64,000 nt of DNA from CAYMAZ01 sp964388575 (GTDB lineage Bacteria; Bacteroidota; Bacteroidia; Bacteroidales; DTU049), in the NCBI GenBank assembly GCA_964388575.1, contig CAYMAZ010000004.1, forward strand, positions 1 to 64,000, given 5' to 3'. This document shows positions 56,757-64,000 of this stretch, in pieces. A model generated the notes under the pieces. That model had not been told where the DNA came from, made no database searches, and was given only the letters and a program-made list of their open reading frames with translations. Position numbers and translations under genes: made by a program. The first letter of the stretch is position 1. Each line of letters starts with the position of its first letter.

Positions 56757-56832
56757 CATCTTTTGTTCAGACTTTTGGACTGAAACAATTACTCATGTGC
56801 AGAATAAAACCTGCAAACCAGAATTTTGACAA

Positions 56833-57591
56833 CTATTCGTTGTTATTCATGAAGCCCTGATTTTCAATTGCTTTAAGAAATCTGACTGTAAACGCAACGT
56901 TGTCTTTTTTTGTATAGCGCTTTTCTGTAAAAATCTGAGCAAGATTTTCTGTCTGATTCTCTTCTACAAGCTTTTTATAAAATGACATATTCTCTTTTTC
57001 CTTGTATATATGATCAATTTCTTCTTTGCTGTAATCCTGATAAAACTCATTATGAATAACGGATTTGATTGATAATCTGTCCGTTAGCTCGGGTTCTTCG
57101 TCGGGATATCCCACAGCTAGTGTAGTGACCGGAACGACTCCTTTTGGAAGTTTGTAGAATTCAATAAGTTTGTCTGCATTATATGTTGTTGTTCCAAGAT
57201 AACAAATGCCCAGTCCGAAGGATTCTGCAGCAATGGCTACATTTTGAGCAACAAGGAGCGCATCTATGGATGCTGTATAAAATGAGAGAAAATTGTCATA
57301 CCCCGGTGCAGTATTGCGTGCAGAACACCATTTATTGAAACGGTTGAAATCTGCACAAAATGTGAGTAGTACCGGAGCCTGCGTCACAAGTGGCTGGTTG
57401 AAGTGAAAGGGTGCAACTTTTTCACGGTTTTCCTGATCTTTGGTAATAATTATACTGTATACCTGCATATTTCCTGTAGTAGATGCGCGAACGCCGGCCT
57501 GAAGAATTTTTTCAAGGACAAGCTCAGGAAGAGGTTGAGTGCGATATTTTCTAATCGTTCGGTGCTCAAGTAATGTTTGTAGAATGTCCAT
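56833..57591 (-). CDS. Nitroreductase family protein
   Basis: 252 residues, a flavin (FMN) NAD(P)H oxidoreductase. HRTIRKYRTQPL binds the FMN phosphate, RASTTGNMQVYS and GLGICYLGTTTYNADKLIEFYKLP are typical of the NfsA/FRP group, and AVGYPDEEP ends the core. The last 70 residues form a helical extension. Cytosolic; reduces quinones, nitro compounds or flavins. Its stop is 40-odd bases from the ftsY frame, and it follows ispE on the same strand. Confidence 0.92.
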   Translation of the reverse strand: MDILQTLLEHRTIRKYRTQPLPELVLEKILQAGVRASTTGNMQVYSIIITKDQENREKVAPFHFNQPLVTQAPVLLTFCADFNRFNKWCSARNTAPGYDNFLSFYTASIDALLVAQNVAIAAESFGLGICYLGTTTYNADKLIEFYKLPKGVVPVTTLAVGYPDEEPELTDRLSIKSVIHNEFYQDYSKEEIDHIYKEKENMSFYKKLVEENQTENLAQIFTEKRYTKKDNVAFTVRFLKAIENQGFMNNNE

Positions 57592-57674
57592 GTGTATTGT
57601 GTTATTTGATTCGCGAAATTAATATATTTTTTCGATCAGGGAATCGAATTTATCAAAATGCCAGTATGAAAATC

Positions 57675-58484
57675 TTATGCCAAAATGAGTTTTCTGAAGA
57701 AGATATTTTTTAACATATCCGGAATTTCTGACACATCATGATCGTAAATTGCATAGAAAGATGAACCGCTTCCGCTGAGTGAAACATACAAGGCTCCGGC
57801 TTTGTACAGTTCAGATCTGTAATCTGAAAATTCAGGGAAGTGCTGAATAAAAACCTGTTCAAATGCATTTTCAATGTTGTTTTTCCAAGTTGGCAATTGT
57901 TGTTTCATCTTGACCTGTAATTCTCCACTCTGAAAAATTTGAAGTTTGTCAAAAGCATCTTTTGTAGAGATGCCTTCATTTGGCTTGAAAAGGAGAAGTG
58001 TTTTTCCGGCAAGGGAAATATCTACAGGAGATAAAATTTCCCCTCGGGATGTGCCAAATGCTGGCCTGGGGTTGATAAAGAACGGACAATCACTTCCCAA
58101 TTCCATGGCATATTGAAACATCAACTCACTGGAAATGTTGAGATTAAACAGATTATTTAAAATTTTCAAAACAGCAGCAGCATCAGATGATCCACCTCCA
58201 AGACCTGCCTGTACAGGTATGTTCTTTAATATATACAGGATGACAGGTGGAATCTGATAATGCATATTCAGCAGTTTCCATGCCCGAAAACATAAATTTT
58301 CTTCTGTATTGCAATGTGCTGACAAGCCATATTCTTTGATGGAGAAAACGGGAGATTCAAAGATATCAATCACGTCATACAGGGGAATTGGGTAAAAAAC
58401 AGTTTCAATGTTATGAAACCCGTCTGAACGTTTTGAAGTGACGTAAAGTCCGATATTGATCTTTGCCGGAGTAAATGCAATCAT
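57675..58484 (-). CDS. ispE: 4-(cytidine 5'-diphospho)-2-C-methyl-D-erythritol kinase
   Basis: 269 residues, a GHMP kinase of the non-mevalonate isoprenoid pathway. FTPAKINIGLYVTSKRSDGFHNIETVFYPI holds the substrate-binding start, IPVQAGLGGGSSDAAAVL (about 90-107) is the ATP-binding loop, and SLSGSGSSFYAIYD near the end is GHMP motif 3. Shows that the organism makes isoprenoids by the MEP route. 23 bases after the T9SS plug gene, so likely in one transcript. Confidence 0.95.
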   Translation of the reverse strand: MIAFTPAKINIGLYVTSKRSDGFHNIETVFYPIPLYDVIDIFESPVFSIKEYGLSAHCNTEENLCFRAWKLLNMHYQIPPVILYILKNIPVQAGLGGGSSDAAAVLKILNNLFNLNISSELMFQYAMELGSDCPFFINPRPAFGTSRGEILSPVDISLAGKTLLLFKPNEGISTKDAFDKLQIFQSGELQVKMKQQLPTWKNNIENAFEQVFIQHFPEFSDYRSELYKAGALYVSLSGSGSSFYAIYDHDVSEIPDMLKNIFFRKLILA

Positions 58485-58507
58485 TGCTGAAACATATCAA
58501 AAAATTA

Positions 58508-59838
58508 TCAGTTTCGTGAATTCAGAAATTTTATTCCAATAAGTTCATCGTGGAATTCTCCAGGATATCGGTAATACACCCAGATTGAATATTCATTTTC
58601 TGTTGTAAAATGCCTGCCTTCAATTTCTGAGTAATCCCCAATCACTTTTCCATGAGGAAGAAAAGTGTATTCATAATCGTAAAAACCCTGTTTGAGCATA
58701 AGTGTAAGTTCATATGCTTTTCGTTCATAATTGTATGTCATCTTGTAATCATCACTGAATTGTCGGCCTGTAAATTCCCCGCTGATGTATATATCTCCGT
58801 CTGTTCTTGGGGAATCATACATCAATGTGAAATATACGTATACATATTCAGCATCTGTATCCGAATCAGTTGCATCATCTGTTTTAATAAAGTATCTTCC
58901 GTTGATATCACTTTTGTGAGAGTATCTTGTGAAATTTCTGCTGATATCGGGTGTTAGAAAAACATGGTATTCTCCACCGATAAGTCTGATACCGTCAACT
59001 TCGGCAGTTCTGTATTTCATACTCTTAATATCAAAATTTCTGAATTCATTTCCACCGTCAAATGCATTTTCACCATCATAATAATATTCAAGGATGTTCC
59101 CTTTGATTAATTNNNNNNNNNNGACCGATATCACTAATCTGGCTTTTTCGGCAGGTGCCAGCGGTTATTTTGTAAAACTACTACTTTTAGGTTTTGAGCG
59201 GAGTTGACGATGTTCAAACTGAGTTTATCAATTGTGAAGTCTACTTCCTGTTTGTACCATCGGGTATCAATTATTGTTCCAGCTGTTATTGTTGCATTTA
59301 CAGCAACTTGATTGTCAACCACATAAAACCGACGGGTAAATGCCATAATATTTGCTTCTGAATCCACGGCCCATACTTTTAGAATGTAATTACCGGGTTT
59401 GGTAGGGTGCATATTGTCATTTGGAAATGTGAGCGTGTAATGAACATATGGAATACGTGTATTTCCGGAAAATCTGTAATCAACGATTTCGTCTGTGTAA
59501 AATCCTGAAATGTAATCAGATTGTGGAATTTGAACTGGTTGCCACCATGCATCGCATAATTCAATTGTGTACATGAATTGTCTATAGTCACCGAGTAAGT
59601 CATCAAAACTTAAAAGAATGTGTTGATCAGACTGATATTCAAGCAGGGGAAGTGAAAAATCAAACTCCGGTCGGTACAGTCTGACTGTTTTAATCAGTGG
59701 ATCATAAATGAAATCATCATATCTTATTGGAACATCAGTGTTTTGTGAAAAAGTAAGGGTTTCAGAAAAAGTAAAAATCAAGAATATGCATGTAATCTTC
59801 AGCAAACGAATCAATGGTGTCTTATGCATAGTAGTCAT
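58508..59838 (-). CDS. Type IX secretion system plug protein (DUF5103), broken by an assembly gap
   Basis: One gene in two pieces. The 5' piece (59134-59838) has a signal peptide (LTFSQ end) and the plug N-terminal domain: VRLYRPEFDFSLPLLEYQSDQHILLSFDDL, YTIELCDAWWQP, GNYILKVW. The 3' piece (58508-59112) continues with LIKGNILEYYYDGENAFDGGNEFRNFDIKS and ends in a beta domain. Between them are 10 N and a stop (TAG at 59136-59134). Removing one A from the AAAAA run at 59143-59147 gives a continuing QISDIG frame that fits the family, so the break looks like a sequencing or assembly error. The protein plugs the SprA translocon; it supports a working T9SS for the three cargo genes. Start ATG 59838 or 59829. 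Confidence 0.85.
59113..59122. other. Assembly gap (10 N)
   Basis: Ten ambiguous bases; the real length is unknown. Flanking bases are low confidence. Confidence 0.99.
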
Positions 59839-59850
59839 ATTTTGTTTATT

Positions 59851-59878
59851 CAAAGATACAACCATTTTCTCAAAATTA
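59851..59878 (-). promoter_or_regulatory. Two tandem -7 boxes of the T9SS plug gene
   Basis: Minus strand TATCTTTG at 59858-59851 and TAATTTTG at 59878-59871. Both lie within the longest frame of the plug gene (open from 59898), supporting a start at ATG 59838 or 59829. Confidence 0.45.
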
Positions 59879-59934
59879 AGATAACGAATTTTGCCCATTG
59901 AAATTTTACAGGTTTAAAACCAGAAAGGATTTTA

Positions 59935-59942
59935 TAATTTTG
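59935..59942 (+). promoter_or_regulatory. -7 box of the class IV aminotransferase gene
   Basis: TAATTTTG, ending only 13 bases before the ATG at 59956, so the leader would be very short (about 8 bases). Confidence 0.5.
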
Positions 59943-59955
59943 CAAAAAAACAACA

Positions 59956-60786
59956 ATGATACAGCCACAACAGCAATTTTTTCTTTCTGACTACAAAATA
60001 CATACTGTTGCAAGTAGTGCGTGTGTTTTGCCTCCGCCTGCTGATCACATCTATGAAGTATTCCGAGTGATTTCTGGAGTTGCCATGTTTATTGAAGATC
60101 ATGTTGAAAGACTGCAAAAATCCTTGAATGCTGCAGGCATACATGCAGAAGAAATGATGATTCTGAAGCAAGTGAGGCAATTGATCGAGCTGAACAGGTA
60201 TGCACCCGGGAATATCAAAATCATTTTCTGGAAATCAGGAAATGAAGTGCACAATATTATGTTTTACGATAAGCATCAATATCCTGATGAAGCAATGCTT
60301 AGGAATGGAGTTGTGATTGGCGCATTTGGTCATGAGAGAAAAAATCCGAATGTCAAACTTTTTGACTCTGAAATGCGAACAAATGCAGCACGAATGATCA
60401 GTGACAATAATTTTTATGAAGTACTTCTCATTTCTTCTGATAACCGGATTACAGAAGGCAGTCGCTCAAATATTTTTTTTATTTCAGATAATAGGATCAT
60501 CACACCTCCGTCAGATCAGGTTCTAGAAGGTGTCACCAGAAAGAAAGTGATTTCATTGATTCAAACTCTTGATATTGATTTTGTTGAAGTTCCGGTTTTT
60601 GTTGATTCTCTGAAAGATTTTAATTCTGTGTTTCTGACAGGAACATCAAGACGTGTTTTACCTGTTTTAAAAATTGAGCCTTACACTAATAATTTTCATA
60701 CAGATCATCAGCTTATCAGAACTTTGCAGAATGAATTTGCCAATCTGTGTGAACAGTATATTACATCTAAAAGACCATCTCAATAA
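59956..60786 (+). CDS. Aminotransferase class IV (branched-chain aminotransferase / ADC lyase family)
   Basis: 276 residues, cytosolic PLP enzyme. YEVFRVISGVAMFIEDHVERLQKS is the fold's start with the conserved Arg, the probable PLP Lys lies in NVKLFDSEMR, and VLLISSDNRITEGSRSNIFFISDNRIITPP is the most conserved stretch. LTGTSRRVLPV near the end binds phosphate. It could be a branched-chain aminotransferase, D-amino acid aminotransferase or aminodeoxychorismate lyase; I cannot decide. Its last 20 bases overlap the convergent rhomboid gene. Confidence 0.88.
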   Translation: MIQPQQQFFLSDYKIHTVASSACVLPPPADHIYEVFRVISGVAMFIEDHVERLQKSLNAAGIHAEEMMILKQVRQLIELNRYAPGNIKIIFWKSGNEVHNIMFYDKHQYPDEAMLRNGVVIGAFGHERKNPNVKLFDSEMRTNAARMISDNNFYEVLLISSDNRITEGSRSNIFFISDNRIITPPSDQVLEGVTRKKVISLIQTLDIDFVEVPVFVDSLKDFNSVFLTGTSRRVLPVLKIEPYTNNFHTDHQLIRTLQNEFANLCEQYITSKRPSQ

Positions 60787-61381
60787 AAATCTCAAGTAAT
60801 TGGGGTTTCAGGATGATCGGGAAAATTATCCCAAAAACAGCACCAAAGAAATGTGCATCATGCCCCACGTTATCTTTGGCTCTTCGGGCCATTACTGCTG
60901 AATAAATGAGATAAAGGAATCCGAAAATGTAGGCAGGAATATCAAATGGGATCAGAAATAATCTGATGCTTCCAACCGGATAAAGCAGAATGCTTGTGAA
61001 AACAACTGCTGAGACAGCACCACTTGCCCCAACAGCAGCATAATAATAATTTTGTCTGTGTTTAAAAAATGAAAACAAAGTTGACATAATCAGACCACCA
61101 AAATATAACGCTGTAAAAAACAAAGCAGGATAACGGAAATAAAACTCACTCAGATATAACACACTTGACGCAAATGAATGCAGTACAAACATATTGATAA
61201 GCAGATGTGCCCAGTCAGCATGAACGAAGCCGTATGAAATGAATCTGAAAAATTCTTTCTGACGCAGAATTCTGTAAGGACTGAATTCAAGTCGCATAAA
61301 CAGGACGCGGCTTTTAAAACAGTTGTAACTTACAATGATAGAAAGAATGATAATACCATAAAGAATAATTTGTCCAGCCAT
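60767..61381 (-). CDS. Rhomboid family intramembrane serine protease
   Basis: 204 residues with six transmembrane helices. RFISYGFVHADWAHLLINMFVL carries the conserved loop and His, GASGAVSAV the catalytic Ser (near residue 123), and NVGHDAHFFGAVFG the catalytic His of the last helix. It cuts transmembrane substrates, which are unknown. 2 bases after the upstream hypothetical gene and overlapping the aminotransferase gene at the 3' end. Confidence 0.93.
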   Translation of the reverse strand: MAGQIILYGIIILSIIVSYNCFKSRVLFMRLEFSPYRILRQKEFFRFISYGFVHADWAHLLINMFVLHSFASSVLYLSEFYFRYPALFFTALYFGGLIMSTLFSFFKHRQNYYYAAVGASGAVSAVVFTSILLYPVGSIRLFLIPFDIPAYIFGFLYLIYSAVMARRAKDNVGHDAHFFGAVFGIIFPIILKPQLLEIFIEMVF

Positions 61382-61383
61382 AA

Positions 61384-62205
61384 TTAAATTGTATTTTCAA
61401 TTTCATCTTCTCTGAAATCAATCTCAGAACCAAGAACACTGTGTGGAATGATATATACTACGAGGAGCATACAGGCTGCAAAAACAGGCCAAAATCTGTT
61501 TTGTCTTTTTTTTCTCAGTACAATCAGAGCAATGAGCCAGACAATAAAAGCAACAAGTGTTTTATTGTCGGTCAGATCATGTCCAAAAGGCCAGCCGGTC
61601 CAGTAGGCATTAAATGCAAATTTCTGTACAATCGGACCAAGAATCAGTCCTCCTGCAATGAGAAAAAATGTTGTCCAGAGTGCCAATCTGAATGTGTTTT
61701 TTCTGATAAATAGCCCTTCAAACCCTGTTCTCATGGAGAACATCATTGCCAGAAACATAAAAATAATGTGTGGGATTAGGATGAAATCAGGAACATGTCC
61801 TTTATATCGAAGCACTGCAGGTTCTGAATTCAGAAGTATGTCTTTCTCTGAATCTGACAATATGATGTGATACATCATTTTACCTGCGGGCGGCAACTGA
61901 GGAAGTACTGCAATCAGTTGCTCCCCCTTTCTGTCCATTGAAAGTGTATCCCAGGTGTCATGACTTTTAAATCTTTTGTACATATACGTTCCCTGAATGG
62001 ATTCATCTGGAACATTGATGTTTATCTGTGCCCCTGAGTCATCTCCCCAGGTGCGAATGAGTTTGTACGAAATTTCAGATTGCCCAGCATGAACTTTTCC
62101 GCGCAAGGGTTTTGTTGGTCCAGTAAGTCTTTGATAGACAGAAAGACTAAGCATGAGAAAAAATGACAACATCCAGAAAACAAATGATTTCCATTTCAAA
62201 ATCAT
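61384..62205 (-). CDS. Conserved hypothetical inner membrane protein
   Basis: 273 residues. N-terminal helix (about 5-25), a periplasmic beta domain (about 30-135: TGPTKPLRGKVHAGQSEISYKLIRTW...), then about four transmembrane helices (about 143-165, 172-198, 215-235, 240-262). The periplasmic part, with paired strands and LRYKGHVPDF at its end, looks like an immunoglobulin-like fold. No catalytic motif seen. The frame is open from 62277, but the -7 box at 62229-62236 lies inside it, so ATG 62205 is used. Cotranscribed with the rhomboid gene. Confidence 0.75.
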   Translation of the reverse strand: MILKWKSFVFWMLSFFLMLSLSVYQRLTGPTKPLRGKVHAGQSEISYKLIRTWGDDSGAQININVPDESIQGTYMYKRFKSHDTWDTLSMDRKGEQLIAVLPQLPPAGKMMYHIILSDSEKDILLNSEPAVLRYKGHVPDFILIPHIIFMFLAMMFSMRTGFEGLFIRKNTFRLALWTTFFLIAGGLILGPIVQKFAFNAYWTGWPFGHDLTDNKTLVAFIVWLIALIVLRKKRQNRFWPVFAACMLLVVYIIPHSVLGSEIDFREDEIENTI

Positions 62206-62228
62206 ACAATAAAATTTGCATTGGAGTG

Positions 62229-62236
62229 CAAAGCTA
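62229..62236 (-). promoter_or_regulatory. -7 box of the hypothetical-rhomboid unit
   Basis: Minus-strand TAGCTTTG, 24 bases before ATG 62205. Confidence 0.45.
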
Positions 62237-62396
62237 ATAATTATTCTCCTTTTATCTCTGATTATGGCCTTATTCATTTTAAAGGATACTCAATTTTAAC
62301 AGTTCTTTAGTAAAATATCTGTTTTATTATGATGTCCCTCTTAAACTATTTCAAATTATTTCAATGCAGGTGAATTTTAAAAAGCAAAAAATTATG

Positions 62397-62404
62397 TAAA
62401 TTTG
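62397..62404 (+). promoter_or_regulatory. -7 box of the YD-like lipoprotein gene
   Basis: TAAATTTG, ending 22 bases before ATG 62427. Confidence 0.4.
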
Positions 62405-62426
62405 TTTAAAATGTGTCTTGAAAATA

Positions 62427-63290
62427 ATGAATAACCATCAATTTTCCAATTTAAATTTTCACAAAACACGACTCAGTCTGTTCTTTCTTCTCCTTTTACT
62501 GCAATCATGCCATTCAGGCGTCATCAAACAGATAGATGTTTACAAAAGAGATCAGCTTGTTTTGTCTGAAACATTTTCAGAAGACGAACACCTTGATGTT
62601 CGAAAAAATTTCAGGAATGGAGAGCAGATCATGCTTTCAGAATATAACTATTCAGGAGATTTACTTCTTCGTTCTGTGTTTACTGATGAAGTAGGCAATA
62701 TCACTAGTATTGAATATGCATATGATGGAAATGTTGTGAAAAGTGAAACATGTATTCTGAATGGAAAATATGATCATCTCAGGGAATATATATATAATCC
62801 TGACAGTCTGCTTTACTGTGAAATTCATAAAAGTAGTTCTGGCAGAATGACTAAAACGATCAAATATTTTTACGATCCAAATCTTCAACTTAACCGAAAA
62901 CTCGTTATAAATTCAGAGAATGACACGATCCATTTCAGATATCAATATGATTCTAACGGCAACTGTAACAAAGAAATGTCAATACTTGGGGAGGATACTG
63001 TTTTTCAAACTATCAGATTTTTTAATAAAAATAACCTTCTTCTATCAGAAAAAAATTTTGTTTATGGAGAACAGATTAACATAGTTAATTATTTCTATTT
63101 GGATGGCAACAAAATTGGGATTATCAATCATATTGATGATTCAAATTATGTCGTACGCAGGGAGAGAATGCGATATAACAGATTTGGAAAAATTAAAAGT
63201 ATTACCATAATAGACTACAGGAATTTTGATGGTGGTATGAGGCCAGATAAAGAGAAATTGAAATACCGTTATTACTTTTTTAGAAAATGA
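62427..63290 (+). CDS. Lipoprotein with YD/RHS-like repeats
   Basis: 287 residues. Lipoprotein signal (LLLLLQSC, Cys near 28). The mature part consists of repeated strand pairs resembling YD or MORN-like repeats: SEYNYSGDLLLRS, IEYAYDGNVVKSE, IKYFYDPNLQLNRKL, FRYQYDSNGNCNKEM, VNYFYLDGNKIG, RMRYNRFGKIKSI. Such repeats form a beta shell in RHS proteins, but here there is no core or toxin domain. The frame opens at TTG 62418; ATG 62427 is used. Function unknown. Confidence 0.75.
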   Translation: MNNHQFSNLNFHKTRLSLFFLLLLLQSCHSGVIKQIDVYKRDQLVLSETFSEDEHLDVRKNFRNGEQIMLSEYNYSGDLLLRSVFTDEVGNITSIEYAYDGNVVKSETCILNGKYDHLREYIYNPDSLLYCEIHKSSSGRMTKTIKYFYDPNLQLNRKLVINSENDTIHFRYQYDSNGNCNKEMSILGEDTVFQTIRFFNKNNLLLSEKNFVYGEQINIVNYFYLDGNKIGIINHIDDSNYVVRRERMRYNRFGKIKSITIIDYRNFDGGMRPDKEKLKYRYYFFRK

Positions 63291-63431
63291 TAATATTTTC
63301 TCACCATTTTTTGTATTGTGTTACAAAAAAACGATTTTTATTACATGTATACGAAAGTTTAACTTAAAAATTCAAATGTGATAAATATCAATTATGGTAT
63401 TTGATTTTTGCAATAATTTTACGAAAACTGA

Positions 63432-63463
63432 TTTGTTCATTCAAAACTAAAGTCATAACTTTG
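63432..63463 (+). promoter_or_regulatory. Predicted promoter of atpB
   Basis: TTTG at 63432-63435, a 20-base spacer and TAACTTTG at 63456-63463, giving a leader of about 37 bases. One of the best promoter matches in the window. Confidence 0.62.
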
Positions 63464-63506
63464 CCGACTGAATTCTGATACCTTAACGTAACCGAATCTA
63501 ACGCTG

Positions 63507-64000
63507 ATGAAAATCATTACAAGAATTCTGTTGTCTTTAAGTTTAGTAATTGGTTTGATTTACTCTCCATATCCAGTTTCAGCTGCTGAATCTGAACATG
63601 AAGATGAAAAATTCAATGCCGGCAAAATGATCATCGATCATATTGTTGACTCCTATGAATGGCACATAGCAACAATTGGAAGTAAACATATTTCGATTTA
63701 TCTCCCGGTCATGCTTATGTATGACGGAGATTTTTATTTTTTCAGTTCCAGAAAGCTGCATCATGGACACAGCACATACAAAGGGTTCGGGATTGAGAAG
63801 GAAGGTATGAAAAAAGGGAAAATTGTCAGGGTTCTTGAAGATGGAACAACAGATCCCAATGCAGCATTTTTATTTGATTTTTCCATTACTAAAAATGTTG
63901 TTGGTATTTTTGTCACCGTTTTTCTTTTGCTTTTTGTGTTTTTGAAAATTGGTAATCAGTACAAGAAGAACCCGGGTGCAGCTCCAAAAGGTTTGCAGTC
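63507..64000 (+). CDS. atpB: ATP synthase F0 subunit a, 5' part (runs off the window)
   Basis: The first 164 codons of a longer gene. A signal-like first helix (about 5-25), then a Bacteroidetes-type extracytoplasmic insert (FNAGKMIIDHIVDSYEWHIATIG, then HHGHSTYKGFGI), then SITKNVVGIFVTVFLLLFVFLKIGNQYKKNPGAAPKGLQS, which matches the start of the membrane core. Subunit a forms the proton half-channels; the catalytic Arg lies beyond the window. Probably the first gene of the atpBEFHAG operon. The frame has no stop up to base 64000. Confidence 0.93.
   Translation, partial: MKIITRILLSLSLVIGLIYSPYPVSAAESEHEDEKFNAGKMIIDHIVDSYEWHIATIGSKHISIYLPVMLMYDGDFYFFSSRKLHHGHSTYKGFGIEKEGMKKGKIVRVLEDGTTDPNAAFLFDFSITKNVVGIFVTVFLLLFVFLKIGNQYKKNPGAAPKGLQ

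Overview
The window comes from a member of the Bacteroidetes (Bacteroidota), probably Bacteroidales-like. The evidence is internal: three large secreted proteins end in type IX secretion (T9SS) type A sorting domains; a T9SS plug (DUF5103) gene, a UpxY-type NusG paralogue, a Rho factor with a long charged N-terminal insert, and a PspC/DUF389/OmpA-TSP3 repertoire are present; ribosome binding sites are mostly weak; and many genes are preceded by the Bacteroidetes -7 promoter box TAnnTTTG. The DNA is AT-rich. I found no rRNA, tRNA, CRISPR array, prophage or complete insertion sequence. The window is mostly ordinary chromosome with a few accessory patches. A 10-base run of N at 59113-59122 marks a scaffold join.

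Layout. 1-2.1 kb: a leftward T9SS cargo gene, then a long intergenic region with a (AC)17.5 microsatellite. 2.1-7.2 kb: a GH3/beta-lactamase fusion followed by a TMTC-like membrane glycosyltransferase with TPRs. 7.3-9.4 kb: CDGSH, DUF1801, YdeI and VOC small proteins. 9457-9709: a MITE-like element with 9-bp target duplications. 9.9-14.3 kb: a T9SS YCF48-like propeller, a CaCA antiporter and small membrane proteins. 14.5-19.3 kb: dnaX and a secreted M16 peptidase. 19.4-22.2 kb (leftward): DUF4349 lipoprotein, CoA-binding protein, mtaB. 22.3-26.1 kb: carbamate kinase, two zinc-ribbon membrane proteins and ornithine carbamoyltransferase, together the lower part of the arginine deiminase route. 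26.3-27.8 kb: an OmpA/TSP3 porin-like protein. 27.9-32.8 kb (leftward): a GH84-like lipoprotein with an altered catalytic pair, a patatin and an SGNH-FISUMP protein. 32.9-37.7 kb: DUF389, MATE, PspC and ACP phosphodiesterase. 37.8-40.8 kb (leftward): folA and a third T9SS cargo.

41.0-44.2 kb holds a two-gene unit: a membrane coiled-coil protein and a cyanophycin-synthetase-like ATP-grasp protein whose Mur-ligase part is shortened and lacks its P-loop. 44.2-47.0 kb has a lipoprotein and a pair coding for a secreted small protein and a HELVH zincin-like protein. 47.1-51.2 kb (leftward) is a fragment of surface polysaccharide machinery (Wzi, sugar transferase, UpxY). 51.3-59.8 kb (leftward) is housekeeping: rho, rimO, ftsY, a nitroreductase, ispE and the T9SS plug. 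59.9-64 kb has a class IV aminotransferase, a rhomboid protease, two hypotheticals and the 5' end of atpB, which runs off the window.

The recurring theme is the cell envelope: T9SS cargo together with a component of the translocon, peptidoglycan and amino-sugar hydrolysis, polysaccharide export and many lipoproteins. Best candidates for something undescribed are the degenerate cyanophycin-synthetase unit (41014-44165), the GH84-like/patatin pair (29401-32786), the MITE (9457-9709) and the microsatellite lying between a well-formed leftward promoter and a surface-protein gene (1716-1846).
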